DNA of 64,000 nt from Brachionus manjavacas (Eukaryota > Rotifera > Eurotatoria > Ploima > Brachionidae): positions 8,880,501 through 8,944,500 of the forward strand of contig JAHQIY010000001.1 of the NCBI GenBank assembly GCA_019054805.1, given 5' to 3'. Below, piece by piece: positions 21,101 through 33,000 of this stretch. The position numbers were made by a program, and so were the translations under genes. How positions within the stretch are numbered: the stretch's first letter is position 1; every line of letters starts with the position of its first letter. The notes under the pieces were generated by a model. It saw only the letters and a list, made by a program, of their open reading frames with translations, searched no databases and was not told where the DNA came from.

Positions 21101-23568
21101 AAAACTTTTTTTGTTTACTGTTTTTCGCAGGGAATTGTAGGTTCTTTTTTTTAAAACTAAGGACTTTTAAACAAAATTTTAATTCATTTATTTGGAATTA
21201 GATTTATCGTAGACAATTCTTGGTTTTTCTTGGTTTCACTTTTGCAAAAATTAATCAAAATATTTTTTGATTTAAATTTTGGCCTCGAGCTATATATTAA
21301 AAATATATTTTATCAATATAAATGATTTTTTTGTCAAAAATGGTTCAAAAAGTAATCTAAAAAAAAAAACAAATAAGACCTAAAATTTTCTGATTTGACT
21401 TGACTTAAAATTTTTGCTTAGACGAAAGTATGCTTTCATATACAATTTTATATCAATGACTTAACATTTATATTTTCAAATTAAATTCAAGCTTCAAATA
21501 TAAAATTTTTGTGTAAAAATTTATTAAAATTGGAGCTAACCCGTGTTTGCAATATTCCACGGCAATAGCAGGATCAGATGAACTATTGGTAATGGCCCAA
21601 CAAGAATTAAATCTTACATCATCATTATTTGATTTGATTAATTGAGCAATAATTGGTATCACTCCGTACAATTTTATCTAAATTTTTCAATTTAATTTTG
21701 CTTTTAATTTAATAGAGCTTGACTTACTTCATTTCTTATCAGAGAGTCAACACAATATGAAGCTATTACCAAACAGGCTTTTGCTTGGGTAAATGTATTT
21801 CTTCAAAATTTTATTTAAATAATTATAAATTTAAAAGGCTAACAAAATTTACGAAGAATTTAATGCTGGCAAAATCGATTGACTCAAGGAATATTGAGCA
21901 ACCTCCTCTCTAATAATTTCATCAGCCGACATGTTAACTAAGCAGATGCATGCATAGGCCTTGGTTGTATCTTTTTCGTCTTTTAAAAGGTTAACTATCG
22001 GTTCGATTCCTTGAAAGCTTAAGATATTTCTCCAATTATTGGTATTTTTGAAAGTTAAATTTGACAGAGCTAAAGAAGAGTGCTCTCGAACTTTGGGATT
22101 CTCAGATGTTAAAAGTCTAATTAAAATTTCGATTCCCTCTTTATAACAAAATTAAATTAATTTTTTTTTTAATTTTTTTTTACCATAATTTCTAATTGCA
22201 TCTTGACTGAAAGTACTTTCGGCCATGACAGATAAAGCATGCGAAGCAGCTGCTTTTGTTTCATCATTGTCACTCAGTAACAAATAAACAAGGATTTTTT
22301 CTGCAAATTGTTCATTTAAAATTCTTCGGTTTTCAGCTAATTAAAAGATTTAATTAAAAATCTAATATTTTTTTTTTACTTACGCTTTCTAGCTGATCTA
22401 GCTAAAGCTCTAGCAGCAGCGGCATTTACCAAAGTCATTTCGGTTTCTTCAGATAGGTCTTGACAAAATATCAATAATTTGTTTAAACCACCGGTTTGTT
22501 GTATCAGCTTTTCAATAAAAATTAAAAAAAAATTAATTATTAATTTTCTTAATACGTCTAAACACTGTGTATCTTCTAGACAATTTGATAAAACACTAAT
22601 ACAATTAACATGCATGTCTTTATACTCAGAGCAACCAAGAAACTCAATTAATTTTTCAACTCCACCAACTTCTCTTAATGCTTCTCTATTTTCAGCTTAA
22701 AAATAAATAAAAATCTTTTAAAGAATTCCTAATAGCAAATAAGATAAAATAATACCATTTTGTGTAATCTTTATTAAAGTGCTAAAAGCAGTTTCTTGTA
22801 TTTGTGGAAATTCCGATTTGATTAAGCTAAGAATGGGCTCGATTCCTTTAAGATCCTTGATCTGTTGTCTCGGTTGATAATCTGCCATCAGTTTGTCCAA
22901 GCAGCCAAGTGAATTGAAAACAGCATCTGGATCTTTAGCACTTAACATTGTTATCAAAGAGGACATGGCACCTGAACTTGATGCCATTAAATTTTTGGTA
23001 CTGTAATCTTCTGACATGTTTTTTAGCCACATGGCAGCATACTCATTTGTTAAAGGGTCGTAATCTGAGCTTAGCAAAGATATCATTTTTTCGATATAAA
23101 TTGAGTCTTGGCGGAGAAATTTTCGAATATCAGCATGAGCTGACAAGAGACCAAAAACCATGGTAGAATTTCGAAGTATAATTCGGTCCTCATGACTTGT
23201 TAATGCAAATATTTTAGGTGTCGCACCGAGTTCATGCACAGCAAGTTTATTTCCATCACCTTAAGGATCATATTTAAGAAAAAAGAATTTTGATCCAATT
23301 TAAAGATTACTTTTTTCACAAAATTTAAAAAGTGATTCACATGATTTTTGTAAAACTTCTTCTTCAGGACTGTCAAGCATCAAAACAACTGTATTGGCAT
23401 TACGAGCATCGACTTTGATCGGCTCAAACTTTTTAAAAATTTATGTAAACAATTATATTTGAATAAAAATTTGAATAGAATAAAACTTACTGATTCATCT
23501 AGAGTTTTTTCTTCTTTAGGATTTTTGCCAGGCTTGGCTGTTTTAGCCTTTTCTTTTGTAGCAACCAT
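18129..23568 (-). CDS. ARMC3: Armadillo repeat-containing protein 3, 16 exons
   Basis: ARMC3 pairs N-terminal armadillo repeats with a C-terminal EDR1-type domain, and is typical of ciliated and sperm cells. Exons (5' to 3' on minus): 23568-23491, 23428-23311, 23259-22756, 22695-22556, 22507-22384, 22336-22184, 22138-21853, 21800-21728, 21677-21541, 20322-20198, 20146-20008, 19871-19827, 19599-19489, 19015-19004, 18856-18310, 18224-18129. All phases close, giving 895 residues (human about 870). Arm repeats run from about 50 to 540 (e.g. LIQQTGGLNKLL, NAAAARALARSARK). A charged Lys/Ser linker covers exons 12-15. The EDR1 domain includes LARFVSDKLGGSM, GRIRLGTFYHRAFLFKVLAD and LVDLIFEPGKLM. Exon 13 appears to use a GC donor (ATGAG/GCAAGT) before a 12-nt microexon. 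The start follows a Lys-rich N-terminus. Confidence 0.9.
20323..21540. other. Long intron of ARMC3
   Basis: At 1218 bp this is the longest intron in ARMC3. A stretch AAGTCTCAAAGCCAAGTGAA near 20693 and a GACTTGACTT word near 21395 look faintly like inverted transposon ends, but I cannot define a target duplication or coding content. Confidence 0.3.
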
Positions 23569-24624
23569 TTTTCGGACTATTTCTGATTTCTTAAAATTTA
23601 AAAGAATACAAAGGTCAACTTGTAATATTATATTAATTTTGTTTCAAAATTTATTTGATTTCCTATTGAACTAATAATTAAGTTTATATGAATTTATAAT
23701 TTGTATAAAAATTATAAATTTGAAAAGCTTTTTCGATATAAAAGCATCTCCGTCGTAACTGCTTTATTTTTTCGTTACTATGGAAATTTCTTTTTCTACC
23801 TTTTTGAAAAAGAAAATTTGGTAAACAATTATTGGTATTATTACGTATTTTTGTAAATTAAGTTTTTGAATTTTTAAATTTATTTTTAATAAAATATGAT
23901 ATTTTTTTTAATTTATAGTTTCATAGTGTTGGCGGATGAATAGACTGTCATCTTCAATTGTTTTTGTTTAAGGTATTATTTTTTTGGATTCTAAATTTGT
24001 TTCTCAGAATAAGTTTTTTGACGTTAGATTTTTTTTGAAAATTTCTAATGTGTCAAGGTTACGATATTGTTTAAATTATTTAATTTTTTTAATTCAATTT
24101 AATTTATCAATTTAATTCAATTTAATTTTTTGAAATTTCAAAAATTTCAAAAAATTTATATTTAATTCTAATTTTAAAATAAAGCTAAGTAATTTACTAA
24201 TTTTTTGTAAGTTAAATATTTATATTAGTAAATGTACAAATTGACCGATTTTTTTTTATTTGTCCTAATTAGGTTAAGGTTTTTTATTATAGCCCATAAT
24301 TTCGCTCACCCCAAATGGCAAGTTTTTTTTTCTATTTTACATTTCTAAAAATAATTTCGTAATTATATTTCAAATTTTAACATGCTTAAGTATTGAGTTT
24401 TAATGAAACACGTAATTTCAAAATTTTAAAAAAATTAAATGGAAAAAAAATTGCCAAATGTTAATAAATTTTTTGCTAATTTTGATAAAAAAAATCTAAT
24501 TTTGGATTAAAAATAATTTTAATTTAATACTCTTTTAGTAAAAATTTATCTAATAAAAAAAATGTACTTAATAAAATAAAATAAAAAATTAAATTTTCTT
24601 TTAGCCATTTGTATGTTGCAAGCT
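23569..24624. other. AT-rich intergenic region upstream of ARMC3
   Basis: No gene seen. It is the 5' side of ARMC3 and presumably holds its promoter, but no TATA box or other clear element could be singled out. Confidence 0.4.
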
Positions 24625-24920
24625 GATCCCGTAAAGCCGAAAGGTTTGCGTGTTAGTCATGCAAGCAGATGATTGAGGGTTCAAAACCGGCTGAGGGTAA
24701 AAAAAATCTTCAAAATATCTCTGCAATACGGGGCGAATGTTTAAACCTCTTTCATCATAAAAATAGGAGCACCAGTTTCGACTGGGTAATAATTGCGGTG
24801 TAGATGATCAACTCGATGCAGTAGCCTCTGTGTCAGATCGGAGCCGTTGCTCAAAAAGGTACTTAAAAAGAAGATGAGCGCCTCCCCATTATCCACTAGG
24901 TTAGAATAGGGACAATTATA
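24625..24920 (+). mobile_element. tRNA-derived SINE
   Basis: A GC-richer island of about 300 bp. Its 5' part resembles a tRNA: CCGTAAAGCCGAAAGGTTTG (A-box position), then GCGTGTTAGTCATGCAAGCA and AGGGTTCAAAACCGGCTGAG with a B box matching GGTTCRANNCC. The body following it (to about 24920) has no coding potential and includes CAACTCGATGCAGTAGCCTC. The acceptor stem does not pair well, so it is not a working tRNA. The tail is AT-rich. Other copies would be expected in the genome, though none is seen in this window. Confidence 0.65.
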
Positions 24921-25509
24921 TGTTAAAAGTTGATCAGAATTTTGGAAGTATTTTAAATTAATTTTAGATGAGTTTTTATTAAAATGGTGGTAAGATTACT
25001 AAATTAGAGTAAATTTAATTAAAATAGCGGTATCAAAAAAAAATTTGCCTTATATTCGGATTTGTTTAAAAGTCCAAAAATAAAGTCTTAGTACGGATTT
25101 AAAATTTTTTTTAAAAAAAGTCCAACACTTGATTTCCCTCTATTATAACTACCTGAGAATGCAAAAATATTTTGACGCAACAATGATTACCTGGAAGGGA
25201 AATAATTTCATTACTCCTTGATCCTAACTGATGGATTCCCGATGCTATTAATTTAACCCAGTTTAATAAAAAAAAATTTAAAGCCTTTGGCTCGGAATTT
25301 AGAAAAAAATGAGTTCGGACTTGGACTTGACTTGAGACTTGTAACTCTGCTTTTATTAATTATATTTAAAAAAATTTTTGCTCAAAACTTTATTAAAATA
25401 AACTAAAATAATAAAATAAATTAAATATAAAATTATATTTTCTTTAATTATTTTGACATAATAAAATTTTGACTTGTTAATCGTTTGTGTTTAAAATTAA
25501 TTTAAGAAT
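24921..25509. other. Intergenic spacer 3' of isoleucyl-tRNA synthetase
   Basis: AT-rich. A stretch with GAGTTCGGACTTGGACTTGA near 25311-25330 has the look of a DNA-transposon end, but no matching inverted copy was found. Confidence 0.3.
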
Positions 25510-28500
25510 TTAACTCTCTGTCGACTGTACTTTTTCGATCCAAAGCTCAACTTTTCCATCCAAAAACTTTAAAATAAATCAATTAAAAATTAAAAAATAT
25601 TAAAAAAATTTAAATATTACGTCGAAGCTTTTTCCTTTAGTTTTCAAATTAGAACCACTTTCAATTGTTCTAACCGGTTTCTTAAGATTGCTTTCCAAAT
25701 ACTCAATTGAGTTCCTGAACAAATTATCTAATTTGCAATTTTCAGGTTTAACTTGATAAAAGATTATAATATCGTCTGTTGGAACCAATTTATATTCCTT
25801 CCTCAATCTTTGCACCCTATTAACAACATCTCTCAAGACACCTTCATTGACCATTTCTTCATCCGGACTAATATCCAACAACTCAATAACATTTTTGTCA
25901 AAACCAGGCTCGTATTGACTAAATTTGGCTGTATCCAATTTGGGAAGTATAATGATATCTTCGAGATTCAACTCGATGCCATCGAGAACAAATTTTCCAT
26001 TCTTTCTCAATTCTTGGACTTCAGAATCTGTCATTTTTTCAATAAGACCACTCAATTTTTTCATCTTGTCCTTTACTTTAGTTGCCAAGACGGCAAAGTT
26101 CGGCTTGGCTTTCATCTCAATTCCATATTTTTCTTTGTCCAGAGAAAGCTCAAATTTTTTCACATTCAATTCCTCGTAAATATAAGATTCGACATTTTTT
26201 ATTGCCGAATCGATTCCGGCAAAATTCTCAACGATTACGACCAATTCTTTAAGCGGAAGTCTTAGTGCTAGTTTTTTACGATCACGCAAAGTTCGGCCCA
26301 GTACAATAATCCTTTGCATTACTTCGAACAAATTTTCTGTTTCTGAATTAATTAAATTTTCGTTAACTTCCGGTATTGACAAATAATGTACACTGGCAAA
26401 CTCCAATTTTTGTGCCGTTTCTCCAAGATATTTTTTGATGCGCTGATAAATTGACTCGGCCAAAAATGGAATAAATGGTGCACACAAGCGGATCATCCAG
26501 TAGAGAACATTGTATAAAGTATTCAGTGCAAAGAAAGAGTCTTCGGGACCAGTTTCTCCCCTTAGACGTTTTCTATTCAATCTTACGTACCAATTGCACA
26601 AAGTGTCAATGAATTTAACTAGTCGAGGTAGCACGGTATAAAGACGATAGGCGTTCATCTCTTGTCGAACAAATTTAAGTAAACTTTGGATCGAAGATAG
26701 AAGCCATTTGTCCATAATATTGACACCGGTATACGTCGAAATTTCTTCGTAGGAAAATTTCTTATTTTGTTCGGCTTCCCATCTTTCTACATTTTGAATC
26801 AAAAATTTTGATGCATTAACCCAAGGCAGAAAAGCATCTTTGATTACGTCTCTGACTCCTTTTTCAACAAATTTCACTGCATCACCTCTTACAGCGGGAG
26901 AAGAGATCAAATACAGTCTAATGCTATCAGCGCCATATTTATTAATTGTATTCGATGGGTCAGGGAAATTCTTTCTGCTCTTACTCATTTTTTGTCCATC
27001 CTCAGCAAGCACTAGACCATTGGTGATTAAGTTTTTAAATGGTGGTTTGTTAAAAATAGCCGTGGAAATTACTAATAAGGTGTAGAACCATCCTCTGGTT
27101 TGATCTATGCCTTCGGCAATAAAATCAGCAGGAAAATTATTTTCGAACTCTTCTTTGCGTTCAAAAGGATAATGAACTTGAGCGTAAGGCATACTGCCTG
27201 ACTCGAACCAACAATCGAAAACTTCAGGCACACGTTTCAGCACTCCTTTTCCCATTTTTGACGGAATTGTTATCTTGTCAACAAATTCCTTATGAATGTC
27301 GGTAATATCTTGAACTCCACTAAGCTCTTTTAGTTCCTGAATAGAGCCGACACACACTACTTCTTCAAAATCTTCCGAGACCCACAAAGGTATTGGATTA
27401 CCCCAAAATCTGTTCCTACTTATGGCCCAGTCTCTGGCATCCGACAGCCAGTTGGCAAATCGTTTTTCTTTGGCAAAATCAGGCACCCAGTAAGTCTTTG
27501 CATTATTTTCTAACAGTTTGTCTTTTATTTCTTCTACTTTGATAAACCAACTGGGAACCGCTTTGTACAAAAGCGGTGTATCCGATCTCCAACAAAATGG
27601 GTACTGATGCTGAATGGTTGCTTGGGAATACAAGCGATTTTTCTCTTTCAAATGCTTCATGATATGTTTATCAGCGTCTTTTACATGTTGACCAGCAAAA
27701 TCAGTGACTTCGCTTGTGAAACAGCCTGATGCGTCAACCGGACACACGATTGGCCCCACTTTTGTAATAATTTTGGCTTCCAGACACACACGGTAATCGT
27801 CTTCACCAAAATATGGAGCTTGATGAACTATGCCAGTGCCACTATCGCTGGTGACATAAGAATCGTTGAGAACTCGAAAAGCTCTTGCATCAACAGCATC
27901 GGCAAAATAGCTAAACAATGGCCGATACTTTTGTCCTTTAAAAAAAGAGCCTTTTTGCTTATCCAAAATTTCATAATCTTGATCACTTTTAAATACTTCG
28001 CCTAATCGGGCTTCGGCCAACACATACACTTGATTTTCTTGTTTTTTATCCTTTATCTTGACGTAATCAAGCTCTGGATGCATACAAATGGCCAAATTGC
28101 TCGGCAAGGTCCATGGAGTTGTGGTCCATGCCAAAAATGAGTAGCCTAAATCAATGCCTTTATCGTCTATGGCCGGAAATGTGATGACTACCGCTGGATC
28201 TTGCACATCTTTATAATTTTGGCCTGCTTCAAAATTTGACAGAGGCGTGCAGCACGATGTAGAATATGGCATTACTTTAAAGCCGCGATAAACCAACTTT
28301 TTCTTGTAGATCTCCTTGAAAACCCACCACACTGATTCCATAAATGTTGGATAAAGTGTCTTGTAGTCGTTTTGGAAGTCAATCCATCTGCCTAGTCGAG
28401 ATATAATATCTTCCCATTCCTTAGAATACCTCATTACAATGCCTCTACATTCGTTATTGTAAGCATCAACACCCATTTTAAGCACATCACTGGGACCTTT

Positions 28501-28848
28501 AATTCCCAACTTTTTATCAATTTCGAATTCAACTGGAAGACCATGACAATCCCAGCCAAATCTTCGCTCGACATGATGACCAGTTTGAGTTGCCCAGCGA
28601 GTTACTGTATCTTTTATTGTACCGGCCAGTATGTGGCCGTAGTGCGGCAAACCGGTGGCGAACGGAGGACCATCGTAAAATGTATACCGCTTTTTGTTCT
28701 CAGAAAGTTTAAGTTGAGTTCGAAATGCGTCAATTTCTTTCCACATTTTGAGAACTTTTTCCTCTTCTTTCGGAAAATCGAAACTCTCCGAGCCCAGGTC
28801 GGCATCTAAATTATCCACTTCATCTTGTTTTTTATTTTTTGAGGCCAT
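25510..28848 (-). CDS. IARS1: Isoleucyl-tRNA synthetase, cytoplasmic
   Basis: Class I aminoacyl-tRNA synthetase that charges tRNA-Ile in the cytosol. There are two exons: 28848-25621 (3228 bp, uninterrupted) and 25566-25510, joined in phase 0 to give FDFLDGKVELWIEKVQSTES at the end, 1094 residues in all. Seen: YTFYDGPPFATGLPHYGH with the HIGH-type signature HYGH at 69-72, WDCHGLPVE, the editing (CP1) region with TTTPWTLPSN and a GTGIVHQAPYFGEDDY block, DQTRGWFYTLL, and KMSKS near residue 618. After the anticodon-binding region a C-terminal extension continues, but the length is closer to yeast (about 1070) than to vertebrate IARS1 (about 1260), so the vertebrate C-terminal repeats seem absent or short. 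The start is the first ATG, with a charged N-terminus and no mitochondrial signal. Confidence 0.97.
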
Positions 28849-30060
28849 TTTCCAGATTCAAAATCAAAAATCTAATTAAAGATAAATTTAATATTTAATC
28901 GTGAGGAAATATATATGCTGTAACATTCAAAAATTTTTAATATTTAAATACTGCAGAAAAGAATATGTCAAGTTCAAATTTTGGCTTGAATTTCAACAAG
29001 CAATAAGCACATTGCATCATTTTATAGAAATTTTGCCAATCGAAACTATTTTGAAATAAATGCAATTTGATTAAATTTATTTTAATAAATTGGTAAAAAA
29101 CCCAAATATTGAAGACAAAATTATTTTGATTTTATTAAAGCAAAAAAAAAGATTCAAATTTAAATAAAAAAAATTTCATAAATATTTTGATTGCTTGAAT
29201 TTTTTTTCACTAAAAAGCATAATTTTACAATATGAAACTCTGCAAATGAGTAATTTTGAATTTTGAAGAAAAACTTTTTCTTATTAATTAACATTTGATT
29301 ACATTGAATGCAAGCTTTTATTTAATTTTTGAATTCAATAAAAAAAAATTTTCAACAAAACATTCAATTTGATTCAGACAGAAAGGAACCATTTCGAACC
29401 ATTCATTTTTTGTAATAATTAAAACAATTTAAACAATTTGTTGATTTATTTTAATTTAATTTAAAACGCCAAGAAATTTTTGAGAACCATTTTAAAGTTG
29501 TGAGCATTTTGACTCTGCTTCATCAAAATAGTTAATCTAATTTATTCGAAAAAGAATTTAAGAATGCATTTCTAGATTTTTTTCAAAGATTATAACAATT
29601 ACTAAGAAATATCTTAAGCTAAATAAAATTTCTGTAAAATTCAAAAAAACGATTTCTTTTGGTTTCATAATTTTAAATTTTGTTACCATAATCTCTTCTA
29701 GTTTAATCTTTTGTTTCAACCATGTTGGGGGTTTTATAAACAATGATAAAGATGGGCAAAGATAAATTCCAAATTTAAACTGGCTCAGATTAATAGTAGT
29801 GGCGCTTTCAATCTACCATTTTTTTTTGCATTTTCCTTAGCACAAAAATCTTCGAAAAATCATAAAATATTATAATTTTTGTTTATGACTTCTTGAAAAT
29901 TCATGTGTTTGCTTGGAAAATTTATTTTCAATGACTTAATTAAATAATTCACGTCTATTTTTTATTTAATTTAGAACTTCCTTAATGATCTTTTAACTTT
30001 TGAAAAAATAAATTTTGAATTTTTTTTAGATTCCAATTATATAAAATTCGACTAGATTAA
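28849..30060. other. Divergent intergenic region between IARS1 and PAN3
   Basis: 1.2 kb of AT-rich DNA between two head-to-head genes, so it carries both promoters. No TATA box stands out. A TTTTTTTTAG tract at about 30020-30030, shortly before the PAN3 start, resembles a 3' splice site. Confidence 0.4.
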
Positions 30061-33000
30061 ATGTCTACAGCAAACACTAATTTTGACAATGATCCGTTTC
30101 CGGTCTTCACTCCGGTAATTTTTAAAAAATTTTTTCTAGCAAAATTTACCTTTAAATTAAAACGAAAAATTCCAAATAAATTAAAAAATAAGCCATAGAA
30201 CAATTTAAAAATTATGGAATAAAAATAGTATGAATCTAGCATTTACCTTTAAAAAAAAATTAAAATAAAAAAAAGGGCGAATTTAGATAAATTTAATTAA
30301 AAAATTTCAAAATATCGATTCATTAAGAACTTGTCTTTTTTATCGTTGGTAATTATTCGAATATGAAAACAAAAGTGTGACGGCAAATAAATTGAACTAA
30401 ATAAAAGCCGCTTTTTAAAAAAATTATTTTTATTTTTTTTGTTGGCAGAGAAACTCATTTCAACAACAAATAGGCAGATCTCCAATGCAACAAAATCAGC
30501 AACTACCTGCTTCTAATGTAAATAGCCTTCTTCAATCTCCGTTCAATGCATCTCGGTTCAATTCAACATCTAATCAAAATCTACTTCAGTCAAATAGAAC
30601 CCCCTCAACGCATGGAAATATGCGAAATCAATTCAACCCTGACGTAAAAAAATAAATTTTAATGATTAAATTTTTAATAATCATTTATACAGCCTGGTTC
30701 GGTTAATAGACAAATCTTGGCCAACATGGTTCAAAACTGTAATTCTAAAAGCCCTTTTGCTCAATTCTTGCATGAACAAACCTTTTTCTTAAAGTATCAC
30801 TGACAGCACCTCAGACTCCTTTGATTAACAAACATCAAACACCTAGCACAACCCCACCTCCTCAATCACTCGGCTCTAACCAACATCATGGTTCATCTGC
30901 ACATAGAAAACTATTCTCAAACATCGATAGTCATGTTAGTTGTTTATAAAATTATTTTAATGAAATTTAAATTTTAAATAGTTAGGTAATAATGAAATGA
31001 TTTTATTAAATGGTGGTCAAATGGACGCTGGACTGACAGCCCATTTTCTAGCCCAGCAACAAGCCGGGGTTGTTCCACATCATCTTTTAAGCCAGCAGTT
31101 TTCTCAGTCTGAAATCGAGCCTAGTCGAACTATCCCCAACGATTTGTCCAACGTAACTCACTTGAAAAGATCTGATTCCTACTTCATGAGTGATGAACTT
31201 AGGAGCGAAATTTTGAGAAAAAATTTGCTGGCAACTAGTGTTCCTAGCCAAGAAGTGGTTCTACGTAAATAAATTTTTTTGGTACTGTTTCGGTCTCTAC
31301 TTTTTTAAATCCAAATTATTTTAGAATTACCATCTCAAGTCAAAGACTACCACAATTTGGTTCCTTTGGATAACCAACAAATGAACATAGACCACAAATC
31401 TAGGACATTTATGTACCAAACAATAAGCTACAAGGCGACACACATAAAGACCAATGTTACCTATTATCTAAAGCGAATAATGGGTTTCAGGTTTATAAAT
31501 CAGCGTTATGCCGAAATAGTTGATGCGTGGAAAAAAATTCAGCATGCTAATGTATGTGCTTTTAGGGATGTGTTTGGCACCAAGGAGTTTGATGGAGAGC
31601 ACTGTAAGATAAATATATAATTGAGAGAAATAAAAAAAAAGTATTTTTTTTATTAAAAGCAATCATATTTGTGTATGACTACTATCCCGGATTGGAGACT
31701 CTTCAGTACCGTCTTTATAATAATCCAAATATAAATATGAAAGGTTGGGCAAATCCTTATAACATTGACGGTGCAGCGCGACCTTTTTCTGCAGGCAAAA
31801 ATATGAATGGTTCGCGCTCATTGGGTCTATTGCCGGAGCAAAGTGTCTGGGAGTTTGTGATTCAGCTGTCTTCGATTATTCGCACTATTCACTCGGCAAA
31901 TTTAGCTTGCCGCATCGTGAATCCGTCAAGGATTCTGGTCGATCACAAATCAAGACTTAGACTAAGTGGAGTTGGTATTTTCGATATATTAGACCAAGAA
32001 AATGATCCAAGTCTGATTAGCAAATATCAAGTAAGGATTTATTTTTCATTAACTGGCTTAGGTTGTACAGTCGAGTCGCTATAATCCCGCCTGCCTTAAT
32101 CCTAGCTACTTAGTATTAGGACAAAAATTCATTCATTCCCCAATCATTTCTAATGCATTTTAATATTAATGCTTTTTTTTTTTTTTAAACCGAAAAAATG
32201 TTCGGTTTAATTTGAATTCCGAAAAAAATTAAAAACTTACTTAATTTTTTTAGAAAGTAAAAATTCAATTATATTTGATTATTTATTTATTTATGAATTT
32301 AATTAACCCCTTTCAGGAGAAGTAAAAATAATAAGTTAATGAAAATTTAAATAAAAAAATATAAAAAAGTATTTAAAATTGTGAGAAAATAAAGAGGAAA
32401 ATAGTAAATATTGAAATTCTTGAATCTCAAACTATGAAATTCATTTAGGCCTTATTAATCCATTTAGAAATAAATTAAAATCTTTAAATCTTAAGTTTTT
32501 TAGAAAAGTTTTATATTTTTATAGTTTTATAAAGTTTTAAAGATAGCTATTGACTTTTTTGTCTTCAATTAGAAAAAAAGTTAATTTTTTTAAATTTCTT
32601 ATACTAATAAAAAAACTTGTTTAGTTAATTTTTATTTTTCACACTAAAAGAAAAAAAAATTTACTTTTGCGAATTAATCTATTTTTATATTTTTATGTTT
32701 AGCATTGCCAAGCCTGGCGTAAATTTTGAATAAATTAAATTAAAAATTAAATTAAATATTGTTCCATGATCTTTTTATTAAAAAGTGTCATTTTTTTGTA
32801 TAACATCTTGATTTTCTTGTTTCCCTTTGTTTCCTTGAACAAAGAATGTTTTACTATAGATAAAGTTATAAATTTAAATATTAGTCCTCATTATAATGGA
32901 TAAATTTGCAGTTTGTAAAGCCATGATTTTTTTGTATCATTCCAATCTTTCTTTCAAATATTGCTAAAAGTAACTTTGAGATGATCTGACATTTAATTTT

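Noticed and set aside
22384-22556. Reading straight through the 48-bp intron in ARMC3 at 22508-22555
   Set aside because: The intron is stop-free and in phase, but removing it gives CLDLIQQTGGLNKLL, which fits armadillo family sequence better than the insert rich in Phe, Ile and Asn.
24625-24700. Functional tRNA gene
   Set aside because: A and B boxes are present, but the acceptor stem does not pair and the sequence continues into a SINE-like body.
25753-28809. Several plus-strand open frames across the isoleucyl-tRNA synthetase gene
   Set aside because: Shadows of the highly conserved minus-strand gene; their translations match no family.
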